Source: Patescibacteria group bacterium
Lineage (GTDB): Bacteria > Patescibacteriota > Microgenomatia > UBA1400 > PJMF01
Assembly (NCBI GenBank): GCA_023382875.1
Contig: JAHDXH010000005.1
Coordinates: 1-56,483 of the forward strand
DNA: 56,483 nt
Direction of reading: 5' to 3'
In this document: positions 8,935-18,886 of the stretch, piece after piece
Numbering within the stretch: position 1 is the stretch's first letter
Layout: the number at the start of each line of letters is the position of its first letter
The notes under the pieces: generated by a model
What the model was told of the DNA's origin: nothing
The model's input: the letters and a program-made list of their open reading frames with translations, nothing else
The model's database searches: none
Made by a program: the position numbers and the translations under genes

Positions 8935-9735
8935 TTAGTTGAGCAAGTATCCGCCATCAACCACTATCTGAACACCAGTCATATAACTAGACATATCAGA
9001 GGCAAGGAACAAAACTACTTTACCAATATCGTCGGGAACACCCATTCTACCCATTGGGACATCCATTTTTTGATACTCTGGGAAACGCTCGGTAGTATTT
9101 TGTTTACCACCACTTTGCATCGATACCACTCCTGGAGTTAAAATTCCACCTGGAGCAACACTAGTGACAGTAATATTATCCTTGGCTAGTTCCAAAGCAA
9201 CATTCTTCATAAAGCCAAAAACTCCGTGTTTTGAAGCATCATAATGGGCCAAACCAACACTGGATGGATGCAGTGAGTCAATGGAAGTAATATTGATAAT
9301 TTTTCCTCCCTGACCACGCTTTTTCATTTCTTCTGAGACGTATTTGGTCATCAAAAAGACACCACGCAAGTTGGTAGCAATCACTTTGTCGAAATCAGCG
9401 CTTGTCATTGAAGCCAGAGGGTTGAAGGGGAAAATACCAGCGTTATTAACCAAAATATCAATATGTCCGTATTGATCCAAAACATCTTTAACTAACTCTT
9501 GAACTTCATCTTCTTTAGACACATCAGTCGAGGCACCAGTAGCCTCCCAACCCTTGGCGATTAATTCTTCGGCAGTTTTTTGAGCTTCTTCCAATCTACG
9601 ACCAGCAATCACAACCCTTGCACCAGCCTCAGCCAAACGATAAGCAATTCCAAAACCAATACCCGCCGCCCCACCAGTCACAATCGCTACTTTACCTGAT
9701 AAATCGAGGAGCCCGGCATGGGATGTAATTTGCAT
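8935..9735 (-). CDS. SDR family oxidoreductase
   Basis: VTGGAAGIGFGIA, LVNNAGIFP, YDASKHGVFGF, C-terminal VVDGGYLLN. Confidence 0.92.
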   Translation of the reverse strand: MQITSHAGLLDLSGKVAIVTGGAAGIGFGIAYRLAEAGARVVIAGRRLEEAQKTAEELIAKGWEATGASTDVSKEDEVQELVKDVLDQYGHIDILVNNAGIFPFNPLASMTSADFDKVIATNLRGVFLMTKYVSEEMKKRGQGGKIINITSIDSLHPSSVGLAHYDASKHGVFGFMKNVALELAKDNITVTSVAPGGILTPGVVSMQSGGKQNTTERFPEYQKMDVPMGRMGVPDDIGKVVLFLASDMSSYMTGVQIVVDGGYLLN

Positions 9736-9777
9736 ATTAACCTAAGGATAAACCTTTTTGGATCTTTGTGCCAATTA

Positions 9778-11028
9778 TTAGGACTTAAAAGGAGGTGTTT
9801 GACTACGATTTAAAAGTTTTGCCCATTTTTGCACCATAAAATTATCTCGCTGATGACCAGCGCTCACTGTAAATTGAAGTCTCTTGCCATCACCTCTCAC
9901 AAAAGGCTTGTCTTGACCATGCCACCAATTTTTTAGTTTTGTACTAACAAGACTAATCACATCACCAAAAGTTGAAGTGGTGACATCACTTATGCCTTTG
10001 CGGACAAAAACGCGTTCATCAACAGAGGAGGGAGAAGCCTGAGCAATTTTTAATGCCTCGCTTAGAGCAACTTGTTTTTTAAGAGCCAATTGCTCAAAGT
10101 CTTCGCTGGGAACCGATTGGTCGAATTTTTTACTTAAAAAAGGATTAAGTTTGGCCAAAAAACCACTTTCACCACCATAAAGCTGCCTATAAGATGGATT
10201 AGTCAAATAAATTCTAGCTGCATCCAAACCAAACCCTAGTGGTAATTGCAGCGCTCTTATCACCCTCAACAACCGATTCTTATATTGATGATCGGCGGGG
10301 TTGTCCAATAAAACTTGCATTTTAGCTCTCTCGTCATCACTTAAACAATCGAGCGTTTCCATCGCAACTAAAGCCCCCATCGAAATTCCATCCAAACGCA
10401 AATAATCTACCTCCGGTAAAATTTCCCCAATATAGTCAGCCACTTGCTCACCATGTGCCTTAAAACCATCGTTTTTAACTCGTTCATGCCATTCTGGAGT
10501 AACGTGACCCCAATCCGAGTTAGCTGAACCAAAAACTCGAACTTCAATTTCTGGCAAAGTTTCACCTCTTCTCCAAGCTCCGACTAAGCGTGGCAAGTCA
10601 GCATAAGCTTGTTGGTAAACGTAGTCCCATAAAGTAAAAGGGTGACCAACGGGTGGAGGAGAAATGCCTGGTAAAAATAAAGTGGTGCGTCGCTCTGGTT
10701 TTGTCGCCAGCTCAGCAAGGTCGGAGCCCACGGCAACCTCTCGGCGCGGCACTTTCCCAGCTAAAATTTTCTCAAACAGTCTAGTCACATTTACAACAGT
10801 GACGGGAAAATCGGCTTCAGGTGTCCTTCTAACTTCAAAGTTTTCAATACCTTGACGGTCGATTTCAGAGGCGATTTCGACTATTAATTCAGCTGATTCT
10901 GGAGCCTCCAACCTAGCTTTCTTTTCCACTATTTCACGAAAATGACTAAAAAAACTAGATTTTAGTGGCTCTGTTTCTTTAGCCTCCAAAACACCACGAT
11001 GGGAAAAGTTACGCTCTATTCCAGGCAT
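9778..11028 (-). CDS. hypothetical protein, alpha/beta-hydrolase-like
   Basis: TLFLPGI and nucleophile-elbow-like DGISMGALVAME. Confidence 0.5.
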   Translation of the reverse strand: MPGIERNFSHRGVLEAKETEPLKSSFFSHFREIVEKKARLEAPESAELIVEIASEIDRQGIENFEVRRTPEADFPVTVVNVTRLFEKILAGKVPRREVAVGSDLAELATKPERRTTLFLPGISPPPVGHPFTLWDYVYQQAYADLPRLVGAWRRGETLPEIEVRVFGSANSDWGHVTPEWHERVKNDGFKAHGEQVADYIGEILPEVDYLRLDGISMGALVAMETLDCLSDDERAKMQVLLDNPADHQYKNRLLRVIRALQLPLGFGLDAARIYLTNPSYRQLYGGESGFLAKLNPFLSKKFDQSVPSEDFEQLALKKQVALSEALKIAQASPSSVDERVFVRKGISDVTTSTFGDVISLVSTKLKNWWHGQDKPFVRGDGKRLQFTVSAGHQRDNFMVQKWAKLLNRSQTPPFKS

Positions 11029-11304
11029 TTATTCCTGCGTCTCTTGTTTTTTACTATTCAAATAAGCCTGACGATATTCTTTGGGAGTAGTGGGGTAAAA
11101 AATTCCATGCTCAGCCAAATGTTTGAGCTCAATGTCTGTGGCTCGACCCGCTCTAGCGTGACGAATCATCCGGGTAAATTGAAACTTTTTCCACCAACCA
11201 ACTTCTTGGGCTGTTGCCTGAGTTTCTTCATCTTTTGGTAGGTCATCTTTGGCTCGGCCCTCAACTTGATTGATGAATTTTGCGTACTCTGGATTTCTAG
11301 CCAT
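11029..11304 (-). CDS. hypothetical protein
   Basis: ORF adjacent to the 9778 gene, likely same operon; start at MARNPEY. Confidence 0.55.
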   Translation of the reverse strand: MARNPEYAKFINQVEGRAKDDLPKDEETQATAQEVGWWKKFQFTRMIRHARAGRATDIELKHLAEHGIFYPTTPKEYRQAYLNSKKQETQE

Positions 11305-11386
11305 ATGACAGAGATTATAGCAAAACAAAAAGCCCAGTGATTTCTCACTGGGCCCAAAATATTGCTATTTTAAGTGACTAAATAAA

Positions 11387-11773
11387 TTAGTCGCGGTAGC
11401 CACCACGGCCACCACCACGGTTGTAACCACCTCGGTCACCACCACGGTTATTGTCGAAGCGACGTGGTTTAAAACCACCTCTGTCTTCTCTTGGCACTCT
11501 TGGCTTAGCTACGTTAACCACCATGTCGCGACCATTGAGGTCACTACCATGAAGGGCTTCGATAGCGGCTTGAGCTGCTTCTTCAGTAGTATATTCAACA
11601 AAACCAAAACCTTTTGATCTTCCTGAAAACTTGTCAGTTAACAAACTGACATTCACTAATTCACCATATTGAGAGAACATCTCGCGGAGATCTTCTTCAG
11701 TGGTGCTGAATGGCAAATTACCAACAAAGAGTTTTTTGTTATTCACCTCTTCTGGTTGAAAATTGTCGTTCAT
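11387..11773 (-). CDS. RRM-domain RNA-binding protein with RGG-rich tail
   Basis: KLFVGNLPFSTTEEDL (RNP2), SKGFGFVEY (RNP1), C-terminal RGG/GGY repeats. Confidence 0.93.
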   Translation of the reverse strand: MNDNFQPEEVNNKKLFVGNLPFSTTEEDLREMFSQYGELVNVSLLTDKFSGRSKGFGFVEYTTEEAAQAAIEALHGSDLNGRDMVVNVAKPRVPREDRGGFKPRRFDNNRGGDRGGYNRGGGRGGYRD

Positions 11774-12005
11774 AAATTTGGCTTCTTTTTAAGTAAAGAA
11801 GCGTCCTACTTCCGGCGCCGAACACTAACTCGAGCGATGTGCGCCTAATTAATACTACAATCTCTATTAATTTCTTAATCTGAAAAAGTGGAAAAATTCG
11901 ACTATTCGATAGGTGAAATATAACTTAGATTGAGCCTTCATTATACACCTCACTTGGGAAAATTGATAGTGGCAAAGCCAATTATCAAGGCTAAAATTAA
12001 CCGTC

Positions 12006-12362
12006 ATGATTTACACCTCCACCGTCCAAAAAGGCCAACAATTGGGCAGACAGATCAGTTTCCCAACACTCAATTTGGACCCTAATATTTTGCCCAGCAC
12101 ACAAAAACTTGGTGTTTACCAAGCCACAGTCATAGTGAATAAAAAAGAATATAAAGGTGTGTTATTTTTTGGACCCAAAAAAACCTTTGCGGAAATAACC
12201 AATGTTCTAGAAATCAACTTATTAGATTTTGATCAAGAGATTTATGGTCAAAGTGTATCTTTTACTTTAGGCAAATTTATTAGACCTGTTATCAAGTTTT
12301 CTTCTCTTGATGAACTTAAAAAACAAATCGCTAGAGACGTAAAGCTGGCTTGGCCAAATTAA
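12006..12362 (+). CDS. stand-alone riboflavin kinase domain protein
   Basis: GQQLGRQISFPTLNL, GVYQATVIV, E/I..L..FD.EIYGQ..SF flavokinase motifs; no FMN adenylyltransferase domain. Confidence 0.8.
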   Translation: MIYTSTVQKGQQLGRQISFPTLNLDPNILPSTQKLGVYQATVIVNKKEYKGVLFFGPKKTFAEITNVLEINLLDFDQEIYGQSVSFTLGKFIRPVIKFSSLDELKKQIARDVKLAWPN

Positions 12363-12374
12363 TTTTTTTCCTGA

Positions 12375-13280
12375 TTAAATCTTATCTTGGTTAAGCTGCG
12401 ACATTCTCCAAATTGAAAACAGCAAAGCACCTGCGGCTAAATATTGACTAGTAGCCAAGGTAGTTTTGTACAAAACCAAATCAATAATCACAGCGGTCAA
12501 AGGGAAAACTAATTCTAAAATGGTGGCGACCCCGACCTTAGTTTTTTTCAAACCTTTGTAATAAATCCACAACGCCAACATTCCAGTAGAAAGAGCAATT
12601 GTGATCAAGCGGCCAAACTGAGAAAGAGTCGGCAAGACCAAGCTCGCACTCTGACCCAAAACGAAAACTCCGATCAAGGACATCAAAGTAGTAAAGAAAA
12701 ATCTCAAACCAGTAATATAAGTATCAGAGTTATCCTTGAGGGCAAAACGAGAAACTGCAGTTGATGAACCCCAGGCAAAAGCTGCACCAACAGCGAATAA
12801 AGCCGCGATACCTGTCTGAGCGCCTGTCGCAAAGTTAACATCACCATCTGGGAAAGTGACAAAATAAGCTGCCACCAAGGCAAAACCAGCCCATACAAAG
12901 TGCTCTTTGCTAATTTTTTCTTTGAGCAAAACTACTCCGGCCAAAGTCGCAAAAATGGGCTGCAACTTTTGGAGCAAGAACACAACAGAAAAAGGAATAA
13001 ATTGCACTTTGAGCAAAGCAGTCGTAAACCATAACGTACCCAGCATTCCAGACAACATACTGACCCACAAAATAGCCAACCAACCAGAACGACTCAAAGT
13101 TTCTTTTTTAGCTGCGGCAAAAAGAGCCGGCAAAATTAAAATCAACCCAATTAAGTGCTCATAAAAAACAATGGTAATCGGAGGCAAAGAAAAAAGACTA
13201 CGTCTTAAGACACCATCTAGTCCCCACAGTACCGCTGCGATAACAATTAAAGTCGGGCCGTAGGAGAGAATTTTTTTCAT
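12375..13280 (-). CDS. EamA/DMT family transporter
   Basis: ~10 TM segments, two EamA-like halves; ATG at 13280 8 nt after TATACT. Confidence 0.85.
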   Translation of the reverse strand: MKKILSYGPTLIVIAAVLWGLDGVLRRSLFSLPPITIVFYEHLIGLILILPALFAAAKKETLSRSGWLAILWVSMLSGMLGTLWFTTALLKVQFIPFSVVFLLQKLQPIFATLAGVVLLKEKISKEHFVWAGFALVAAYFVTFPDGDVNFATGAQTGIAALFAVGAAFAWGSSTAVSRFALKDNSDTYITGLRFFFTTLMSLIGVFVLGQSASLVLPTLSQFGRLITIALSTGMLALWIYYKGLKKTKVGVATILELVFPLTAVIIDLVLYKTTLATSQYLAAGALLFSIWRMSQLNQDKI

Positions 13281-13343
13281 CGGCGCCAAGTATAACAAAT
13301 CAGGCACTCGATAAAATAGCCATTTTTTGATATAACCTCAAAC

Positions 13344-16271
13344 ATGCTTAAATTTCTAACCGACTTATTTGATGATAATAAGAAAACGCTTGATAAATAC
13401 AGCAAAATTGTTGAACAAATCAATAATTTAGAGCCAACTCTCAAAAAACTTTCCGACGAAAAATTGGCTGCTCAAACCAAAAAATTCAAAACTCAAATTG
13501 CCCAAAATCTTAAAAACGGCAAATCTGAAGCAGAAGCTTTGGATGAAATTTTGGTCGAAGCTTTTGCCACCGTTCGTGAAGCCTCAAGACGTGTCTTGGG
13601 CATGCGCCACTTTGACGTCCAACTTTTGGCTGGTATTGCTCTTCATAAGAAAAACATCACCGAACAAAAAACTGGTGAAGGCAAAACTTTGACTGTGACT
13701 GCACCTCTCTATCTCAATGCTTTGTTGGGCAAAGGTGCTCACCTAATTACCGTCAACGATTACCTGGCCGAAATTGGTGCGGGCTGGATGGGTGCACTTT
13801 ATAACTTCTTAGGTCTAAGTACTGCTGTCATCATTCACGATCAATCCAAGATGTTTGACCCAAACATTGTGTCTGAAGATCGCGGTGACGAAAGACTGGA
13901 GCACTTCGCCAATATCACTCGCCAAGAAGCTTATTTAGCTGACATTACCTACGGTACTAACAATGAATTTGGCTTTGACTATCTACGCGACAACATGGTG
14001 CAAACCCTATCCCAAATGACTCAGCGCCAAGATTATCCCCATCACTATGCGATTGTGGACGAAGCTGACTCAATTTTGATCGATGAAGCTAGAACTCCTT
14101 TGATTATTTCCGCTCCTGATTCCGAGCCAACTGCCAAATATTATGAATACGCCAAATTAGTTCAAACTTTGGTCAAAGATATTGACTACAAAGTCGATGA
14201 AAAAGCCAAGACTGCCAATTTGACCGACTTAGGTGTCAAAAGAATTGAACAAAAATTAGGTGTTAACAATCTTTATGAAGAAAGTTTCGATACCATTCAT
14301 TTGGTCGAATCTTCTCTCAAAGCCAAAACTCTATACTCCCGCGACAAAGAATATATCGTTCGTGAAAACCAGGTCGTGATTGTGGATGAACACACTGGTC
14401 GTTTGATGTTTGGTCGCCGCTATTCTGATGGCTTACATCAAAGTATCGAAGCCAAAGAAGGTGTTCCAATCCAACAAGAATCTAGAACTTTAGCTACTAT
14501 TTCCATTCAAAACTACTTCAGAATGTACCACAAGCTTTCTGGTATGACTGGTACAGCTGCTACCGAAGCTGAAGAGTTTAAAAAAATCTACAACACTGAA
14601 GTTTTGGTTATTCCTACCAACCAATCAGTCGTCAGAGTTGATCGTCCTGACGTGGTCTATAAAACCACCGCTGCCAAATATTCTGCCATCGTCAAAGAAA
14701 TTGAAGAAATTCATGCTCAAGGTCGGCCAATTTTGGTGGGTACTAAATCCATTGAACACAACCAAATCATTTCCAACTTCCTGAAGAGAAAGAAAATTGA
14801 ACATCAACTTTTGAACGCCAAAAATAATGAAAAAGAAGCTTTTATTATCGCTGATGCGGGTAAGAAAAATTCCATTACTGTCGCTACCAACATCGCTGGT
14901 CGTGGTGTCGACATTGTCTTAGGTGGAGCTAAACCAGAAATCAAAGACTTCAAAAAAGAAAAAGCTGGCGGCAAAGTTGATGAAGACTTAGTCAAATCAC
15001 TAAACCTACCTCCAGCTATTGATCCAAGTAAATACAAACTCAAGGAGTACGCCAAAGCTTTGGCCGATTGGAAAAAAGCCCACGAGGAAGTTGTGTCCTT
15101 AGGTGGTCTTCACATCATTGGTACTGAACGTCATGAATCCAGACGTATCGACAATCAGCTCCGTGGTCGCTCCGGCCGTCAGGGTGACGCCGGTTCATCT
15201 CAATTCTTCTTATCACTAGAAGATGACATCATGAGAATTTTTGGCGGAGAACAGATTTCCAAAGTCATGGACTTCTTAAAGATCGAAGAAAATCAACCCA
15301 TCGAACACAGCATGATTGGCAAGGCTATTGAATCAGCTCAAGTCAAAGTCGAAGGTTTCTTCTTTGACCAACGCAAGCGCTTGGTCGACTTTGACGACGT
15401 CATGAATAAGCATCGCGAAATTATTTATAAACGTCGCCGCCGTTTGCTCGAACTAGGCAGTGATGAAAACAAAAACGCCAAATACCAAGATGACAATTTG
15501 CGTGATGAAATTTTGACCTACCTCCATAACGAAGTAGAGGAGATGGTCACCCTTCGAGCTCCACAAAGTTTCACTCCTGACGAATACGAAGCCATCGTCA
15601 AAGAATTCACCAAACTTATTCCTTTTGATTCAGCCTCACAAAGAGAGTTACAAAAAAACCTCTCCCAAAAAACCAGAGCTGAGGAAATCATTGGCGATCT
15701 CAATGACATCATTGACCAAACTTATGAAGCTCGTGAAAAAACCATGGGCAAAGAAATGGTGAGACAAATTGAAAATTATGTTGTTTTGGCTTCTGTGGAT
15801 GAAAAATGGATGGAACATCTTGAAAACATGGACTCGCTCAAAGAAGGTATTTGGCTTCGTGGCGATAAAAACATGGTCTTAAGTGAATACAAAAAAGAAG
15901 CTTTCACTATGTTTGAAGGTTTGATTGGAAGCATTGAGTCGACTATTGCTAGCCGTATTTTCCGCGTCCAACCAGCTAAACAACAACCAATCAGAGTCAT
16001 GCCTAAGCAAGTCATTGAAAGCAAACCTTCAATCGCTGACAGCTTGGAAGCCGAAGTTGAACAAGCTCAAGCAGCTAGTATGGGCACCAGCAACAACGGT
16101 AGCACTCAAGGCTCTATTTCTGATTTAGCAGCCGCTCTCAAAACTGCCAAAGCGCCTAAAAAAGTTTCGCCTGGTGTGAAATACGAAAAAATCGGCCGCA
16201 ATGACCCCTGTCCTTGTGGATCTGGAAAGAAATACAAGAAGTGTCACATGCTGATTGATGGACAAGGTTAA
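13344..16271 (+). CDS. secA: preprotein translocase subunit SecA
   Basis: GEGKTLTVTAPLYLNAL, VDEADSILIDEARTPLIIS, GRGVDIVLGG, RGRSGRQGDAGSSQFFLSLEDD, C-terminal CPCGSGKKYKKCH. Confidence 0.98.
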   Translation: MLKFLTDLFDDNKKTLDKYSKIVEQINNLEPTLKKLSDEKLAAQTKKFKTQIAQNLKNGKSEAEALDEILVEAFATVREASRRVLGMRHFDVQLLAGIALHKKNITEQKTGEGKTLTVTAPLYLNALLGKGAHLITVNDYLAEIGAGWMGALYNFLGLSTAVIIHDQSKMFDPNIVSEDRGDERLEHFANITRQEAYLADITYGTNNEFGFDYLRDNMVQTLSQMTQRQDYPHHYAIVDEADSILIDEARTPLIISAPDSEPTAKYYEYAKLVQTLVKDIDYKVDEKAKTANLTDLGVKRIEQKLGVNNLYEESFDTIHLVESSLKAKTLYSRDKEYIVRENQVVIVDEHTGRLMFGRRYSDGLHQSIEAKEGVPIQQESRTLATISIQNYFRMYHKLSGMTGTAATEAEEFKKIYNTEVLVIPTNQSVVRVDRPDVVYKTTAAKYSAIVKEIEEIHAQGRPILVGTKSIEHNQIISNFLKRKKIEHQLLNAKNNEKEAFIIADAGKKNSITVATNIAGRGVDIVLGGAKPEIKDFKKEKAGGKVDEDLVKSLNLPPAIDPSKYKLKEYAKALADWKKAHEEVVSLGGLHIIGTERHESRRIDNQLRGRSGRQGDAGSSQFFLSLEDDIMRIFGGEQISKVMDFLKIEENQPIEHSMIGKAIESAQVKVEGFFFDQRKRLVDFDDVMNKHREIIYKRRRRLLELGSDENKNAKYQDDNLRDEILTYLHNEVEEMVTLRAPQSFTPDEYEAIVKEFTKLIPFDSASQRELQKNLSQKTRAEEIIGDLNDIIDQTYEAREKTMGKEMVRQIENYVVLASVDEKWMEHLENMDSLKEGIWLRGDKNMVLSEYKKEAFTMFEGLIGSIESTIASRIFRVQPAKQQPIRVMPKQVIESKPSIADSLEAEVEQAQAASMGTSNNGSTQGSISDLAAALKTAKAPKKVSPGVKYEKIGRNDPCPCGSGKKYKKCHMLIDGQG

Positions 16272-16277
16272 ACAAAA

Positions 16278-16304
16278 GAAGCTCGCCATTGTAATGCGAG
16301 CTTC
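16278..16304. terminator. hairpin between convergent genes
   Basis: GAAGCTCGC-cattgtaat-GCGAGCTTC, perfect 9-bp stem. Confidence 0.5.
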
Positions 16305-16325
16305 CAGTTGTTGTGTTTTCCTTCA

Positions 16326-16943
16326 TTATCTAGGCTGACGATAAAGATAGGGCGTTCCGTTCAGATTTGCCTTGAGACATTGCGCGAAGTGCCAATAATC
16401 CCATGGCCCAGCAAATACTGTGTCATATTTACCTTGCCTGCAACTTGGTAGATGAAAAGCAAAGTGGTCAAGTTTTCGATTCAAGGCGCTTTCAATATCA
16501 ACCGCCGAGTATTCGACTACAGTACCAACGCTGAAAATATGCTCATGAGAGTAACGAAGCATTGTCATCTGCCTTGAAAACTCCGACCTTTGCCACTCTG
16601 GAACACCACCGGCAGAAACCTTCCACCAACTAGAGCCATAACAAGTAGGAAGACTTCCTAAATCAGAACTGACGATATTAAACAACCACTTCTTATGTGG
16701 GTAATTTTCTTCCCACCAGCGCGGACCAATCGTCTGCAGAGCATGTTGACCTGATTCGATGGCTTGACCAAGACTAAAACGATGCACCATTTGTCTGGCA
16801 ATTTGAAAGAGCTGAGTGCTTTTGACATCTGCCACACAAGTGCGGTCAGGATGCCAGCGCTCACTTTCGTGAGCCTGCAACTGTGCTTGCCATTCGTCAA
16901 TGCAAGCTTGCTTAATAACCCTTTGCGGGTCAATACTTACCAT
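16326..16943 (-). CDS. hypothetical protein
   Basis: ~205-aa ORF; no recognised family. Confidence 0.6.
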   Translation of the reverse strand: MVSIDPQRVIKQACIDEWQAQLQAHESERWHPDRTCVADVKSTQLFQIARQMVHRFSLGQAIESGQHALQTIGPRWWEENYPHKKWLFNIVSSDLGSLPTCYGSSWWKVSAGGVPEWQRSEFSRQMTMLRYSHEHIFSVGTVVEYSAVDIESALNRKLDHFAFHLPSCRQGKYDTVFAGPWDYWHFAQCLKANLNGTPYLYRQPR

Positions 16944-17045
16944 GACACACCTCATTTGAATTAGAAAATCAGAACGACCGGGAATTATACCATTTTTGCC
17001 AAAAATGCCCGTTCCTTCTGTCTAAAGGAGTGATAAAATACTCCG

Positions 17046-17669
17046 ATGTCTGCAATCACCAAACACCTCCAAGCAGTCAAAGCCATTTTCACCAATGATC
17101 ATTTTGTTTATACTTCCGGCAAGCACGGTAGTGTTTACATCAATAAAGATTCCCTTTATCCGCACACCAAAACGACAGCTAAAATCTGTCAGATTTTAGC
17201 CAAGAAGTGTGCTCACTTAGAAATTGACACTGTTGTTGCTCCCGCCCTCGGCGGGATTATTTTATCCCAATGGATTTCTTATCATCTGACTAAGCTCAAA
17301 AATAAAGAAATTTTCGGAGTTTACGCTGAAAAAGATCCAGAAAAAACTTTTATTTTCACCAGAGGTTATGACCAATTTGTAAAAGGAAAAAAGGTTTTGG
17401 TTGTGGAAGATCTAACCAACACCGGTGGATCGGTCAAAAAAGTTGTTGATGTGGTTCGTGAATATGGTGGGGAAGTGGTGGGCGTATGTGTCATGGCCAA
17501 TCGCGACCCGCACTTGGCTGAAAAAAATCTTTTTAATGCTCCTTTAATCGTTGGCACTCAAATCCCAGCAGAAGCTTGGGAAGAGAAAGATTGCCAGCTT
17601 TGTAAGAACAATGTTCCCATTAACACCAAAATGGGCCATGGCAAAAAATATGTTCAGTCAAAAGCTTAA
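17046..17669 (+). CDS. pyrE: orotate phosphoribosyltransferase
   Basis: VLVVEDLTNTGGSVKKVVDVVRE PRPP motif; KHGSVYINKD. Confidence 0.88.
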   Translation: MSAITKHLQAVKAIFTNDHFVYTSGKHGSVYINKDSLYPHTKTTAKICQILAKKCAHLEIDTVVAPALGGIILSQWISYHLTKLKNKEIFGVYAEKDPEKTFIFTRGYDQFVKGKKVLVVEDLTNTGGSVKKVVDVVREYGGEVVGVCVMANRDPHLAEKNLFNAPLIVGTQIPAEAWEEKDCQLCKNNVPINTKMGHGKKYVQSKA

Positions 17670-18549
17670 TCAAGCAATTTTAGACAAAAACTCCCGACTC
17701 TGCGTCGGCCTCGACCCTCGACTCAACCTTATTCCTTCTTCCATTCTCAATAAGTCCATCCAACAATTCGGCAAGACCAACCAGGCCGCCGCTACAGCCA
17801 TCTTTATCTTCAATAAACAAGTCATTGATGCGGTCTTACCTCACGCTGCTTGTGTCAAACTACAAAGCGCCTTTTATGAACAATTTGGTAGCGAAGGCGT
17901 GAAAGCATTTTGGAACACTGCTGAATACGCGAAAAAACTAAATCTGCCAGTCATCGCGGACATTAAAAGAGGCGATATTGACTCAACCGCTACCGCCTAC
18001 GCTGAAGCTTATTTAGGCGGTGGTGATTTATTTGGCGAAAAACAAACCACCCCCATCGACTCAATCACCATCAACCCATTTTTAGGCGAAGATTCGCTCG
18101 AGCCATTTGTCAAAATCGCTCATGAGACCAACAAAGGTCTATTTATCTTGGTCAAAACCTCCAATCCCGGCAGCAAAGATTTACAAGATTTGGAAATAAA
18201 TGGCCAAACCGTTTCTCAAAGAATCGCCACTTACCTCTCCAAGCAAAACACCAAATTAGACGAATTTGGCTACGGATTAATTGGCGCCGTTGTCGGAGCC
18301 ACTTATCCAGAACATGCCAAACAACTGCGCCAGCAAATGCCAACTTCAATTTTCTTAGTCCCAGGCATTGGTGCTCAAGGTGGCGATCCGACTTTACTCA
18401 AAAATTTCTTTGATAAAAATGGCCTCGGAGCCGTCGTCAACTCTTCTCGGGGCGTAGTCTTTTCCTTCGAAGAAAATGACAAAAGATATCTTAAAAAAAT
18501 TGCTCAAGCTGCCCAAGATACAAAAGAATTAATTAATAAAAACCTATGA
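17650..18549 (+). CDS. pyrF: orotidine 5'-phosphate decarboxylase
   Basis: LCVGLDPRL, VIADIKRGDIDSTATAYA, FLVPGIGAQGGD; start 17638 or 17650. Confidence 0.92.
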   Translation: MFSQKLNQAILDKNSRLCVGLDPRLNLIPSSILNKSIQQFGKTNQAAATAIFIFNKQVIDAVLPHAACVKLQSAFYEQFGSEGVKAFWNTAEYAKKLNLPVIADIKRGDIDSTATAYAEAYLGGGDLFGEKQTTPIDSITINPFLGEDSLEPFVKIAHETNKGLFILVKTSNPGSKDLQDLEINGQTVSQRIATYLSKQNTKLDEFGYGLIGAVVGATYPEHAKQLRQQMPTSIFLVPGIGAQGGDPTLLKNFFDKNGLGAVVNSSRGVVFSFEENDKRYLKKIAQAAQDTKELINKNL

Positions 18550-18866
18550 TCTCACCAGACAATCCATGCTTTGGCTGCACCGCTCACCGCGGTGGGCGAG
18601 AAATTAAAGCACCTTGTTGTCATGACTCAGTACTTAGAGTTGATAGCGAAGAATATACTCGACTTTTTCTACAGCCATACCTGAACAAAGAAGTGAATGT
18701 TGAAGAATCCTTTGTCGATGGTCAGATGTATTTTTATGTTTATTTGTTAGGCAAATGTCCGCATCTCACAGATGAGGGTTTGTGTGGGGTGGAGGAAGCC
18801 AAACCCAAAGGCTGTCGGGCAGCCGTTCCCAAACATTTCCGCTTCTGTGTTAAGTCAGAAACATAA
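18546..18866 (+). CDS. YkgJ-like cysteine-cluster protein
   Basis: CFGCTAHRGG, CC, CPHLTDEGLCGVEEAKPKGCR; ATGA overlap with pyrF. Confidence 0.6.
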   Translation: MISPDNPCFGCTAHRGGREIKAPCCHDSVLRVDSEEYTRLFLQPYLNKEVNVEESFVDGQMYFYVYLLGKCPHLTDEGLCGVEEAKPKGCRAAVPKHFRFCVKSET

Positions 18867-18886
18867 CAATATACTATAATCATTTT

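Noticed and set aside
13498-16128. Numerous 60-100 aa ORFs in other frames of secA
   Set aside because: Shadow ORFs inside an unambiguous secA; no independent signals.
17500-18550. Possible UGA recoding as seen in some CPR lineages
   Set aside because: pyrF and other genes terminate properly at TGA, and no conserved gene reads through in-frame TGA; standard bacterial code fits.
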